From positions 26,224,058 through 26,288,057 of the forward strand of contig OZ005689.1 in assembly GCA_963930775.1 (NCBI GenBank): 64,000 bases of DNA, read 5' to 3'. Made by a program: the position numbers and the translations under genes. Positions within the stretch are counted from its first letter, which is position 1. The number at the start of each line of letters is the position of its first letter. Below, piece after piece: positions 44,451 through 55,575 of this stretch. Origin of the DNA: Cliona cf. orientalis. Taxonomy: Eukaryota > Porifera > Demospongiae > Clionaida > Clionaidae. The notes beneath the pieces are model-generated. The model did no database searches and had not been told where the DNA came from. It saw nothing but the letters and a program-made list of their open reading frames with translations.

Positions 44451-44524
44451 ACACTGGTGAAGATCTTGATCTTCAAAAGGCAAGAGAACTCGTGTTTGCG
44501 GCAAGTCCGCGGCAAGCTCTGCAG
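44451..44524 (+). CDS. Candidate orphan internal exon
   Basis: A 74-bp open segment (TGEDLDLQKARELVFAASPR) lies between a strong pyrimidine-rich acceptor (CTTCCTTTTAG) and a donor (GCAG|GTACGC). I do not recognise the protein and no neighbouring exon is assigned. Confidence 0.25.
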
Positions 44525-44776
44525 GTACGCATGCATGCGTGGGCGAATCACGCAACGAAGCAATTCCGTGACCGGATACACCTACGCTCATTATTTATGA
44601 CATTTATCACGCCACTTCTGATACCAGGCCATCCCCCTTTTCTGCGTGCAACATTGAAAACATGGGAGTGGCCTGGGGACGAGGCTAGGTGGCAACATGT
44701 ATGGATCCTTTTAGATGGTTCTATGTAGCCTGGTGAAATACGGAATACGGAATGTGGAGGGGGCTGGTGGCCGTGG

Positions 44777-44847
44777 ATGGTCGTAGCTCAGTGGATAGAG
44801 CACTGGCGGCTCAAGCCAGCGACCTGGGTTCAATTCCCGGCGGCTTA
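44777..44847 (+). repeat. tRNA-derived sequence (SINE head or tRNA pseudogene)
   Basis: Box A-like TAGCTCAGTGG and box B-like GGTTCAATTCC are spaced as in tRNA genes. D-arm, anticodon stem (CTGGC/GCCAG) and T stem (CTGGG/CCCGG) can pair, but the acceptor stem has two mismatches and position 33 is G, not U, so it is not a functional tRNA by these signs. Confidence 0.65.
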
Positions 44848-44904
44848 CCGGTTCTTTTGCACATTCCCTTTTAAGCCTGTGTTAGTATCAACACCTCACT
44901 GTAT

Positions 44905-45230
44905 GGATCCTGGAACAATCCCAGGATCTCTATGGTGTCTACAGAAGTCCAAAGATATTCTGACAGAGGGTGGCATGGTGTGTGTTGATCCCAGGATCTC
45001 CATGGTGTCTGATGGGTCCAAAGATACTACTCTGACAGAGGGTGGCATGGCGTGTGTGGATCCCAGGATCTCCATAGTGTCCGATAGGTCCGAAGATACT
45101 CTGACAGAGAGTGGCATGGCGTATGTGGATCCCAGGATCTCCACAGTATCTGATGGGTCAAAAGCTACTCTGACAGAGGGTGGCATGGTGTATGTGGATC
45201 TCTGGACATTCCAAGGATATCCATAGTGTG
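44905..45230. repeat. Minisatellite, about 75-bp unit, 4-5 copies
   Basis: Repeats of GGATCCCAGGATCTCCA ... GATACTCTGACAGAG ... GTGGCATGGCGTGTGTG, diverging by about 10%. It follows the tRNA-derived segment, perhaps as part of the same composite repeat. The long frame across it is a repeat artefact. Confidence 0.85.
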
Positions 45231-46128
45231 TATAATCTATGAATGGAAGGTTGTTTATGGACACTTTTGATTTTCTGACATGTCATGGTGTCATTGGACA
45301 TGAGTGTGGTTTTTGAGTATCTATATGCATGGGACACAAAAGTAATGCGAAGTTATCCTGTGCCATAGGTGATGTTTTCTCATTCAAAAACACTCACTAA
45401 AGGATAACACGGATAAGTTGAGATCAATAAGCGCATGATAATTAAGAAAGCAAGCGTAAGGAATTACAGTGAATGTGATTATCCCTGCCATCCCTACTTC
45501 ATCCTTCAATTTTATTCAATTGGTTTTTATACTTGTTAGTATATTATAGTTAGTTATAGTATCAATGTTTAATTTTGCGTCAAGCTTCTCTTTATGGTGG
45601 ACCCTTCTAATTTACTCAGTGGACACACTTTACAGTGGACATTTAGCACCCTCTCTGGGACACACTACCAACATACCCACTAGTAGCCAGTACATGTAAC
45701 TGCATGATGAGAGGAGATTTTAGGAATTGGCTTCACAGTGACTGCGAAGCGTATCCAATGAGAGTTAATATCCATCGTAAACAATTAATGGTTGTTAGGA
45801 AGGGATTCAGCAATCATCACTGTGAATGTCTCCACTGAGAGGCATCCCATAGCTAAGCTTATCATTTTAAACATGCTCCAAAAGGAAGCGTGTCGGCTCA
45901 AGAACGTTATGGCAAGGATATCAAAGTGAATTCCACAGGGTTTAGGAGGAAAGGGATGTCAAGGGATTCATACCTAGCTCCCCAAGGAAGGCCTCCATAA
46001 TAGAAACAGTCTAAATTTCATTCACAACAGGAGAGTAAGAAGGCCAAACGACCACACTGCCTCAGTGAAAATATTCAACTTAATTGTAGAAATTGATCAC
46101 GTATTATATTATTTTATCACCATCATCA
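45231..46128. other. Intergenic; dispersed repeat near 45470
   Basis: No gene. The piece 45471-45540 matches 12107-12205. Confidence 0.5.
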
Positions 46129-46285
46129 TACCATAATTTTTAGGTTCGTTGTCCAATACTTAAAATTCAAACTTACCGCATGCGCGTAAGGGTGCATTAT
46201 CCTGCGCCTGCGCACATGCGCTGTGTGGTTTCGTACATGTACGTACATCCGTGTGTCCCGTAGCTCGGAGTTACACTTTCGAGGT

Positions 46286-48366
46286 ATGTCTCAGTCAAGG
46301 CTCAGGACCCAGCCACCACCTTACACGCCTGCTCTTCAAGGCGCTTGTAAAGTCTCGACTGCAATCGTCGGTGTTAACAAAGGAAGGGTAACCGTGAACA
46401 ATTAAATTAACCAGATTCTAGGATTCCAGCACATGTGACTGTGGCACCGGTGTGGCCTGGTGTTGGAACGCAGCAACCTGTTACAATCACTCCGATTTCT
46501 CCCTTTGTACCACCTGCTACCCCCAAACCACCTATTATTATCCAAAAGGTGCTCCAAAGGGCCGTTTCCAAAGTAGGTAAACAGGTATTAAAGATGTTTA
46601 CCCTACGCAATATTGATGTCAATAAAATTGTGTCACGTGACAATTTGATGGGGGGTCAGCTTCGTGGTGATATTGTGTCAAGTGACTGATGTGGGGTACG
46701 TTTGTGGAAATAGTGTCATTAGCATTAGCAATCTGGATGATTTACCTGAAATTTGGTCGGATATAACTGAGAGGAAACACAAGGTTGTACTATGGTGTGA
46801 TGGCTTGAAAATGAAGGATAGTTCTGGTGATGCAACATCAAGTAGATGAAGGCAAGCCACAGGTTCTGAAAGTGATGAGGAAGAGGAGATTCAAGCAAAG
46901 TCTCAATACAAAAAAAAAGAAAACTTCGGCTCAAGAGAATCGAGAAGAAAAGGTGCAAACTACCATTGAACAACTGAAAGAGAAGCATGGTACTGTGTAT
47001 ACTTCAATGCAACTCTGAATATGGAATGAATCAATTGTAGGTGGCATTCATTCTAGTTTAAAAGCACTAACCTCCTCAATGTTCGCAAAAGCTGGTAAAG
47101 GTCCAACCAAGAAAAAAAGAAGCACTAACCCAGGCTGCTCTTGCTATTTCCACTGCCTTTTCACCCCGTGCACCACTCCCCTCAAGCTCTTCTAACCAGC
47201 CCCTTGAGACTAGTCCGGCAAAGGAGATCGAGTCCCGCTCAAAGTGCTATATAAATAATTGAATGAGCTGAACCAGCTGAGATCATCTGGTATTATTACA
47301 ACGAAAATATTTTTCAGAGCGATAATTTTCTTATATAGTCCGTATCATTACATGAGGGCATGGTTACACGTCTTGGAAGCACCCGGTTGCTATGAACGTG
47401 CGGCGCGGGCGGAGAGGAAGTCCGCACTACAAGGCTCAGGATTGGTCTGAACTGTAGGGTCATGTGCACAAAGAAGAGTGGCCTTAATGCCTCGGGCCAT
47501 AGCTACAGCTAGAGACGTACTTTGTCGATCCAACGATTGGCACGAAAGCGCCGCGCGTTTCGAGAGGCTGGCTTGCTAAGCAGGCGCTGGCGCTAGCCAC
47601 AGAGCCTCGAGCAAAGCAAGAGGCAAGGTCTGTTCTTTGTCATACCTGTCAGTAGTCCGGTAACGACGTTCGAGCAGAGCAAGAACGTCGCCATTGCACA
47701 CTTAGTTGGAGGGGTGTGGCCTCTGCAACCGCTTCCATCTGCGCATGCGCACAGTACTAATGTGTGAGCATGTACTGTTGTTAAATACATAATCATGCAT
47801 GCTAGCCACATTATCCCATGATTGTGACATTAAACATAACATACTTGTGATTTGTAAAAATATCACTGGACAAGATATCCTGGCTTGTCGGCATTTGTTC
47901 TACCGTGAAAGCTATGTTGGGACGTTGCATTGTAGTGGATAGACACTGTTTCATGCTGTTTCCGTGTACATGTAGTTTTGGCAAGTGCTGCGCGTGCCAC
48001 GTAAGTAAGTGTGCACGAGAGAGTGATCACACTTGGAGCATGCAAGAGAGAGCAGCTGATCTCTGTACTATTGTACTGTTAGTGTGTGGATGCATGCAAA
48101 CATGAAATTACCTCACAATAATTCGGCCCAAATGCATGCTTGATGACCCCTGCCTCTATTAGTCATGCTAATATGAATATGAATGTTGCACATGCATGAG
48201 TGATACACACACGCACGTCACGGGCAGTCTGACCTACATGTAGCCACTGAGAGTGTGTGTGAGTGTGCTAAAACACTGATCTTCACACAAAATACTTCTT
48301 GTTACAGAGGATGAATATTTTGAGGAGAAAGAATCGGTCATGTGTGTTGCGAAAGTTGAAAGGTAA
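46286..48366 (+). pseudogene. Accessory gene of two-gene element, copy 3
   Basis: Starts MSQSRLRTQPPPYTPALQGA, then changes frame repeatedly. The beta-grasp-like domain is recognisable: MFTLRNIDVNKIVSRDNLM, GYVCGNSVISISNLDDL and KHKVVLWCDGLKMKD parallel ILRSISVNDITTLKRLKE, GYVVSGSNRICFS and YSLWCEGLDPG in the 28773 protein. The helical segment reads QLKEKHGTVYTSMQL (against KLHDKHGHTFNMVQY). The SHOCT-like tail is LNELNQLRSSGIITT up to 47300; after a 1-kb insertion it resumes at 48307 with EDEYFEEKESVM and stops at 48366. Confidence 0.75.
47301..48301. mobile_element. Unclassified 1-kb insertion with TTACA duplication
   Basis: The SHOCT-like coding sequence of the copy 3 accessory gene is cut after TTACA (47296-47300) and resumes right after another TTACA (48302-48306). 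The insert is non-coding. Weak similarity of its ends (GAAAATATTTT and GAAGTATTTT reversed) may be terminal repeats. Its class is unknown. Confidence 0.6.
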
Positions 48367-48455
48367 CAGATACAGAGACAAATAATGGAAGCAACTCAAT
48401 GCACAAACACATAAAATTAATATTGCATCTTGACATTATGTATAAAAAAAATATT

Positions 48456-49205
48456 TTAGTAAACGTATCCGCTGTGGCGTATGCAGTCTTCAGATGTCAC
48501 CATGCCAAATGCCATTGCTAGCAGTGCCCTTGGAGCTGTGCACACTTGAAAAATCTTATCGTTAGCCCTTATAATGCTCTTCACTTGGTTGAAAATTTCC
48601 TCCAATGGCATTAGAACAGGTGAGTGTGGGGGCAAAAAATTACTTTTGCTTGTGCAACGGTTTCAATTAGATGTATTACTGGATCCACATGTTGGACAGA
48701 ACAATTGTCCATTATCACAACTGATCGAGGGTTAGTACCATCAAATGGATTTAGAATTGGCATTAAGGTTTCTAAAAAATATTCCTTGAATTTATCTCCA
48801 TTTACTAATCCTTCAACCAATTGAACATCATGTACGACTTCCATGGACATCACTTATTCCTGAATACCTTACTCCACGAATTAAGAGCCTGTGATCACGA
48901 CGTAGTATATTTCAGACACCATATCCATATCTTCTCTGGCTGTTTCGTCGATCATACCCAGTTTCATTGATCCAAACAAATATTGTGGGATCGTACATGG
49001 ATATTTCTGCCATGTATCTAGCTCTGCACTCTTCAGATCGCTGTAGAGCGACATACTGTATCTTTTGTCGATGCATCCCATTATTGTTAGTGTCCTACAT
49101 ATTATAGGAGCACTTCCACTCCGATGATGTCAAACAACTTGGTTTGGATTTCGGAAGGTAAATACCAGGATGCTCTAGAATCAAACGCAGCAAAATTAGC
49201 TGCTC
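48456..49205 (-). pseudogene. IS630-like transposase, copy 3, frameshifted
   Basis: Broken relative of the 30019-30987 protein. Recognisable pieces: LLRLILEHPGIYL (start, about 49200), PTIFVWINETGYDRR (first acidic site reads N-E where others read D-E), SVVIMDNCSVQHVDPVIHLI (second Asp), then after a shift near 48640 MPLEEIFNQVKSIIRAND (Glu) and SEDCIRHSGYVY at the stop (48456-48458). At least four frame changes. The loss of the first Asp fits long-term decay. Confidence 0.8.
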
Positions 49206-49215
49206 ATATGAGCCC

Positions 49216-51280
49216 AACAGGGGCGTAGCCAGGTAAGGGGGTGCTGGAGTGCAAAATTTTAAGCCACGCCCACTTATTAACCGTCAAGGTCCAAGTTCAA
49301 ATTGTCAAAGAGAACGTGTAGCTAGCGAGCTAGCTCAAGGTTTTCGGCCAGATCTTGGGATAAGATAAGTTTCTGTCTTCTAAGCTTGTTTTTTTGTAGT
49401 AGATGATAGTTTAAAGTAGCCTAGGGAGTGCTGGATGAGGCTATTCTATGGGCTATGTACTCCATATGCCGCACTATTTGTGATATTAGAGTTGCGCATG
49501 TGTGCAGATGTAAGACGATTTTCATTACATCAGAATTTTAAGCTGAAACAATTTAGCTATCAATGGCCTATTTGAAATGCATGTTCAAATATTTACCTTA
49601 AGTTAATTAGGACTATAATTAAGCCACACCCAATCGGAAGCAATAAAACGCACACGCACACACTGCACACAGTGCCTGGAACACGCCTGCACGCTAAATT
49701 AGGTCTAATTAGTTTATTCGTTGCGGTTAAGGAAGAATGCTTTGATCTTGCTTTGATGTGGGTAATTACCATTTTCTTCAGGGGCCACTTCCGGCTGCTA
49801 ATTACAAGCGCATAATTATCCCTGGCTCTTTCTGGACACGCCCACCTTTGACCAAAAACACTTGTATGGCCTCCTCGCCACACCCCCTTACGATTCACTA
49901 ATTGAATTATCCAATCCTCGACACGCACACGCTCGCGCACTTTAATGCTACTAAGTCTTTAATTTTAGCGAATTTCCATAGGCTCCAACAGATACCGGGA
50001 CAGTCCCGGATATTTAGCAATTGTCCTAGCTCCTGGAAGGCTCTATATACTATAGTTGTATTGTTGGTCCCGGATAAGGTCCAGACACTAGCGTAAACAC
50101 TGGTATAGTACTACAACTAATCAACTATTGGTGATTGAACAAGCAGGTTGTGGTAGTGTTTTATAAACTTTGGTTTTGCAGTAGCTAACAACACTATAAG
50201 AGGTCTACTCCGCTTGCAAATTTATGCTTTAGAAATTTATTTTAGGCATTGATAATCATCAAAATTTGATGATATTGGGTGTGGTATGGGTGGAATTTTT
50301 TTATTTAATGTTAGGCGGGTCTAGTGGGTGTGATCTATGTCCCTGGAATTGTTCAGGAAAAGTTGGAGTCTATGAATTTCACTTTTAATAATTTTAGCGG
50401 ATTATAGTCTCAAGTTTTGACACCTAGCTATCAGACAGCTTTCAATGATAAAAATTTAGACATCTCAGATAGTACATTTCTAATTATAAATCTAGACTGA
50501 CTTAGCTACTAGGTAGCCTGGCATGTGTGTGCTCTCAAAGTTAAAAATTTTCTTTTCTAATTAGCTATGCAAAAAGTCTTTCCTCCAACTATAATTTTCA
50601 CATAACACTATTATTTATGATTTTTTGTAATTGTGTATACATGGGTAAGTTCACCCCAGTCGTCCTAAACACACAGATCCAGGAAGCGTAGCTATCTGAT
50701 TCTGGTGCCACATTCCAATTTTTTGCCGTGTTTTCAGGTCATTCTTTGGACTCCAAATAAGACATAGTAACTCTTCTACTTTCTACTTGTTGAAGTCCAA
50801 TTTCTCAGAGACATTTATGAGGTCCATGGTAAGCACTTTTGTGCATGCTACTCGCAAGCACTCACAAAACGTGCCTCATGCAAAAAGTGGCACAATTTAG
50901 TTCCCTTGGATGGATTCCCATTATTCAAACACCATTCAATAGCTCTTGTGCTGCTCTACAGTATGAGACTGGAATGATGTCTTTCCATCGAGCAGTTTCA
51001 GAGATGGCTACATGACATTGAAAATCACAAAATTCCAATATAATCGCGTGGTGTTTTCATTCAATAACAACTCACCCAAGCTGATGCTGTTCATGTGAGA
51101 ATCCGAGCCCGTGTGGGTGTGACTTATCCACTACATCAGGTTGGGTGACTCTTATATATAGCCATACCCTACATGTATGCACGGTATGGATGGGAGGGGC
51201 TGCCTGTGGTTAGCAGGGTTGGTCTCTAGGGTTTTGTCTATGAAAGGTAACGATTGCCATCAGTGACAATATATATACAA
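49216..51280. other. Non-coding; hAT-like end at left
   Basis: Begins AGGGGCGTAGCCAGGTAAGG, like the ends at 11771 and 52826. No gene recognised; AT-rich sequence with no clear repeat partner for the right end. Confidence 0.45.
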
Positions 51281-51281
51281 C

Positions 51282-51347
51282 GGTGGTCTAGTGGTTGGAG
51301 CCCTTGTGTGTGGAGCAGTATGTAACGGGTTCAAATCTCGTTTTACA
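51282..51347 (+). repeat. tRNA-derived sequence
   Basis: TGGTCTAGTGGTTGGAGC (box A-like) and GGGTTCAAATCTCG (box B-like) are spaced as in tRNA genes, but the stems are poor. Probably a SINE head. Confidence 0.5.
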
Positions 51348-51699
51348 TTTGGAGCGACTTCTTTTTTTCTCCTCGAAAGTTTTAAGTGCTAGCTACTTCC
51401 GGCATCAGCTTGGATGAACTTATTAAATTTTAGCCATATCCTTTTGTAATTCGCTAAATTTAGTAGCTACCTGTAAATAAAATTGTCCTTGATTAGGTAA
51501 ATGATGGCGTAAACTCTGCTTTTAATAATTCATTGCCTGATTAGGTTTTCATGTCAAGTATTTGGAGTTTCAAATTGTGTCGCTACAGAACTTAGTGTTC
51601 TAATTAAGGCGCTTCTCTAATGAACATGCCACCTGCGCCAGAGTCCTAATTTTCATGCTCTAATTATGTGCCAATGCCATCCTAGCTATTTATTTTTTT

Positions 51700-52410
51700 C
51701 CAGTATTTGGTCGTAAGGAATTTTCCATTTGTAGCTAAGTATTTTCCAAAGAGACAGGGGAGGGATATTTGGTTGTAAGGAAATTTTCCATTTGTAAGGG
51801 TTTTCCAGAGAGACAGGGGAGGGATACGTGGAGAGGTATGTTGCATGCACTATGTTGTAAGGAGATTTTCCATTTGTATGGATTTTCCAGAGAGACAGGG
51901 GAGGGATACGTGGAGAGGTATGTTGCATGCACTATGTTGTAAGGAAATTTTCCATTTGTAAGGATTTTCCAGAGAGACTGGGGAGGGATACGTGGAGAGG
52001 TATGATGCATGCACTATGTTGTAAGGAAATTTTCCATTTGTAAGGATTTTCCAGAGAGACAGGGAATGGATACGTGGAGAGGTATGTTGCGTGCACTAGC
52101 TATGTTGTAAGGAAATTTTCCATTTGTATGGATTTTCCAGAGAGACAGGGGAGGGGTATGTGGAGAGGTATGTTGCGTGCACTAGCTATGTTGTAAGGAA
52201 ATTTTCAATTTGTAAGGATTTTCCAGAGAGACAGGGGATGGATACATGGAGAGGTATGGTACATGCATTATATTGTAAGGAAATTTTCCATTTGTAAGGA
52301 TTTTCCAGAGAGACAGGGGATGGATACGTGGAGAGGTATGTTGCATGCACTGTGCCTGTTTGGTTGGTAGCTAGCTACAGTAAGGAAAATTTCAATAATT
52401 TGTAAGGATT
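51700..52410. repeat. Minisatellite, about 85-bp unit, 8 copies
   Basis: Each unit holds GTAAGGAAATTTTCCATTTG, AGGATTTTCCAGAGAGACAG, GGATACGTGGAGAGGTATG and TTGCATGCACTATGT. The first two units are shorter. Identity between neighbours is above 90%. GGAAATTTTCC is palindromic. Confidence 0.95.
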
Positions 52411-52825
52411 TCCAGAAGAGATATAATTATATAGCTAGCTGCATGGAGACAAGAGTAATGTTGAAAGTATAAGCACACACTGATCATGCAGTGAGGAGTG
52501 GTTAATTGCTACCACATGCAGAGTAATCAAATCAGTCACTGTATAGTGTATACCTCAGTGGAAAGCACGCGGGTCACACAGTTGTGTCATCGTATCTTTG
52601 TATGTTATTGCATATGGTGTCAAACTTATATAAATAATTGCCATACAGTTAGTCTTACAGCAATACATAAAAGGGAATTGCAGGTCGCAAATCATGCACT
52701 ATATCATGTACTCACCTTGCAAATTTCACCAGAACAGGCTGGTAGACTAATGTGTCTTCTCGGACTGTAGCAAGGTATATTGATTTATTACAAGACCGGT
52801 GATGTTATTCCAAGACAGCAGAGCA
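52411..52825. other. Spacer, nothing recognised
   Basis: AT-rich spacer between the minisatellite and a hAT-like end. Confidence 0.4.
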
Positions 52826-52900
52826 GTGGCGTAGGCAGGGGGGTGCTCAGGGGGCTCGAGCACCCCACTGCCCACACGATGTGCCAACGAAGATCTGTTG
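52826..52900. repeat. hAT-like terminal sequence with hairpin
   Basis: CAGTGGCGTAGGCAGGGGGG followed by GGTGCTC and GAGCACC as an inverted repeat. Same family as 11771 and 49216. Confidence 0.45.
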
Positions 52901-53228
52901 AGTATGGAGGAGCCATCTACGGTAGCATTGTGTGAGCAACAATTCAAATTTCTGTATGTGCAAAAACAGTATCAAGTGTCGACCAATACCGTGTAAAAAC
53001 AGCGCATGCATGCGTGGAATTTGAATCACCGCCGTATCGACAATGAACCTGAAAATTACGGTACTTTCACTGTTGTGGTAGCTTCTCAGTCCTAGCTATT
53101 GGGGTACCAACCCCATGTGCGCACGCACACCTGTGTACTTTCAAAGAAATCTTGTGACTTTAGCGAAGGCTCGCCCCGCGCAGATGATTTTCATCACCAC
53201 TAGTTTATATACTGAGGCTGTCAGATTA

Positions 53229-53844
53229 TATATGACCGGATTTGGGAAACCCTCCGTATGGGATCTGCGCGCGATTCGCGAATGCGCGTTTTTAGTAGCT
53301 CAGGTCCAAATTTGTCAAAGTCCAGATTTTGTCATATACATGTCGAACAACCCTTCTTCTAACTGTTGCCATCTTTTACGGAGGCTAGTCGTGCTATACA
53401 AAGGCGAAAATAAGCCTTCATTTTGACCCACCTAGTCGGCACAGCCACCGTACACGGAGCCCGTTGCTATGGGCGCTAATTAGAATTCTCTTCCTAGATA
53501 CAGCTAGATTCATCAATCTACTGTACGTTCGCTCACCTTTTTAGCTTCTTGGGCATCTAAGAACAATCGGCTGTCGTTGTCAACAACGAAATTCAACTCT
53601 TGCTTGATCTGGGTCACACATAATATGCGTAAACGCCATACGCGTGCATAGCAACGCCTTTAGACCGTAATGTCTCGATTATTGGGGGTGTGGTGCGATC
53701 ACAAACAAAGCGTTGTATCTCCATAACAAAGCGTGCGATCGGCCTAAGACTTAAACGCGGGTTAGCTCTATGCTTCAACCACGCATCAAACTTAATTTTC
53801 TGAAAAAATCCCATACGGAGGGTTTTCCAAATCCGGTCACATAT
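53229..53844. mobile_element. 0.62-kb MITE, copy 3 of 3
   Basis: Same element as 15419-16067. Ends TATGACCGGATTTGGGAAAC and, reversed, TATGTGACCGGATTTGGAAA. It lacks about 50 bp of the others (the segment around the start of the conserved peptide), which removes the ATG. Confidence 0.82.
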
Positions 53845-54982
53845 AGTGACAGTAACCAGGTGCCATTCCCTAACTTCACCTTGATAACAGATTTGCAGAG
53901 TGTAACAACCTTCATTTGGTATAACATCTAAGACCATTCTCCAGTAGGGTTAGGGGAAGCTTCTCCCACCCCCCAAAGATACCCAAAAGGAAGAAGGAAA
54001 AAAGAAAAGGAGAAAGACAGAGAGACATGTTGGAAGGGAAGTACAAATGATCAGTAACTCAGTTATTTAAGAGCACTGCGTAGTACATCAGTGACATCTA
54101 AATAATAGTTAGAGGTTGTACGTGATTTAGAAGACAGAAGGGCTCTGTGTAGAATCCTGAGCGAAGCGAGGGCTTTACTGAGCCCTGAGGTCCTCTAAAT
54201 CACGTAGAAACTGTATCTAACTAGTTTAGATCCTAGCAACAATGCCCAAAAGCGTTGTATATAAACAGTTGCCTAGCAACAAACTAGCCATAGGCAAACA
54301 AAATATACCAGGTTTTTTTATGGGGCTTAAAAGGTATTTTATGAAGGATAGACTCTACAGATTAACCAACCAGATCACTGTATTTGTTACAAGTCAGATC
54401 TAAAAACATATATCAATGGACAATTGAGTGCAAGGACACAGAGCATGAAACTGCCACGCCCACTTCTCCCCCAATTTTTTTTCTGTATAAAATCCTGACA
54501 GCCCTGTAAGGTGAAAAAGACTATGAATGGCAAGGCTAAGGGAGCTTGTTAACGCTCGGCGCATGCGCATGAGCGTTATGGTAGTCTGTCTGTCTGTGTG
54601 TTACCAGTCTACTGACTGCGTATAAAGTTTATGCTAGAAAATGAACATACCAGCCAACTTCACGCTGATCTCCAAAGGTTCTCAACTTTGGGGTTTCTCT
54701 ATAAAGCATTCGTTGAAGAGTTATGGCTCTATTCATTCTTTTTAGCGTGCGAGTCGGCCGTTTTTTTGTGATATAAATATTACCATGAGCTATCTATTAA
54801 TAGCATGTACTATCTATTTATACCACTTACTATTAATAGGTACCCTCATGGTACATCGCGCATGCGCTACATAAAGTTTATCTCCTTTTTGCACGTGGCA
54901 GAAAGAAGCTTCTCTCATATCTGAGGTGAGTTTGTTTCATTCTCTATTTCAAGATTTGTTAACCCCCTGAGCATAATAGATT
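53845..54982. other. Non-coding; contains a hairpin at 54100-54235
   Basis: No gene seen. AATAGTTAGAGG/CTAACTA and ACGTGATTTAGA/TCTAAATCACGT form an imperfect long hairpin at 54100-54235, perhaps a MITE. A second inverted repeat (CTATTAATAG, CCATGAG/CTCATGG) lies near 54785-54860. Confidence 0.5.
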
Positions 54983-55129
54983 ATGCCTAAGTTAACAAAA
55001 GTGTGTCCTGAGTGTTCTGTTAGTGTGAATGTGAAGAAATCTGTATGCGATTGTGGTCATGCTTTTGTACTAAAGCGTAAAGTCTCCATTGATGCAACTA
55101 GAAAAAGCAAGAGTAGCTATGAGATGTAA
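54983..55129 (+). CDS. Small zinc-ribbon protein fragment, 48 residues
   Basis: MPKLTKVCPECSVSVNVKKS then VCDCGHAF: CPxC and CxCG pairs spaced as in the short UPF0547-type zinc ribbon. After the TAA, a second frame (55089-55200) continues with Arg/Ser-rich helical repeats (SKSMSRREINRASMSKN). In some invertebrate transposon proteins a zinc ribbon is followed by such repeats, so this may be the severed N-terminus of one. Nothing further follows; the sequence degenerates into repeats. Confidence 0.45.
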   Translation: MPKLTKVCPECSVSVNVKKSVCDCGHAFVLKRKVSIDATRKSKSSYEM

Positions 55130-55224
55130 GAGAGCATCAGAAAGCCCGAGTAAAAGCATGTCAAGAAGAGAAATAAATCGAGCAAGCATGTCTAAAAATG
55201 GGCTATTCCATTTTATAAGCATAC

Positions 55225-55575
55225 ACCCCCCCATTGAGGAGTGTCTAGTGAAATGTGCCCCTCAGGATGTTATCAACACATATTACCCCCTCAGGAATGG
55301 GGGGGAAATGCCCCTCAGGATTAATTATGTCGACTGTTTATGTCCATCCCTTGCACACAACTCCTATTGAAGAGAAACTGTCGGAATTTACCCCTCAAGA
55401 AAGTAGTAATCAGGCCAGTACCCCTCTGGAAATTAAATCACAAAATATTACCCCCTCGGAATAATTTAGCCATGAATTACTACCCCTCAGGAAACACAAA
55501 TTATTACCCCCCTGGAAATTGTTAGTTATCAATTTTACCCCTCTAGAAATATTGGAGCCTGACTTATTCCCCCCC
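55225..55575. repeat. Degenerate tandem repeat, ACCCCTCAGGAA type
   Basis: About 12 scattered copies of a CCCCTCAGGAA(A/T) motif, spaced 20-40 bp, ending in a C-run. Confidence 0.7.

Larger units (their letters stand above)
46131..49212. mobile_element. Two-gene IS630-like transposon, copy 3 (decayed)
   Basis: The left end, TA|CCATAATTTTTAGGTTCGTT then GTCCA, aligns with the left end of copy 1 (CCGTGCTTTTCAGGTTGGTT then GTCCA) at about 20 of 25 positions. An accessory gene (plus) and a transposase (minus) face each other as in the other copies. A 1-kb insertion splits the accessory gene, and a hAT-like end cuts the transposase N-terminus at about 49213. The right terminal repeat was not found. 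Confidence 0.78.

Noticed and set aside
44777-44847. Functional tRNA gene
   Set aside because: Acceptor stem mismatches and no U at position 33; better explained as a SINE head or pseudogene.
44777-45226. 149-codon frame starting MVVAQWIEHWRLKP
   Set aside because: This is the typical translation of a tRNA-derived sequence followed by a minisatellite.
49593-49940. 115-codon minus-strand frame
   Set aside because: No domain or splice support; it looks like chance coding within repeat-derived sequence.
51700-52410. CRISPR array
   Set aside because: Whole units are repeated with no unique spacers, in a eukaryotic context; a minisatellite.
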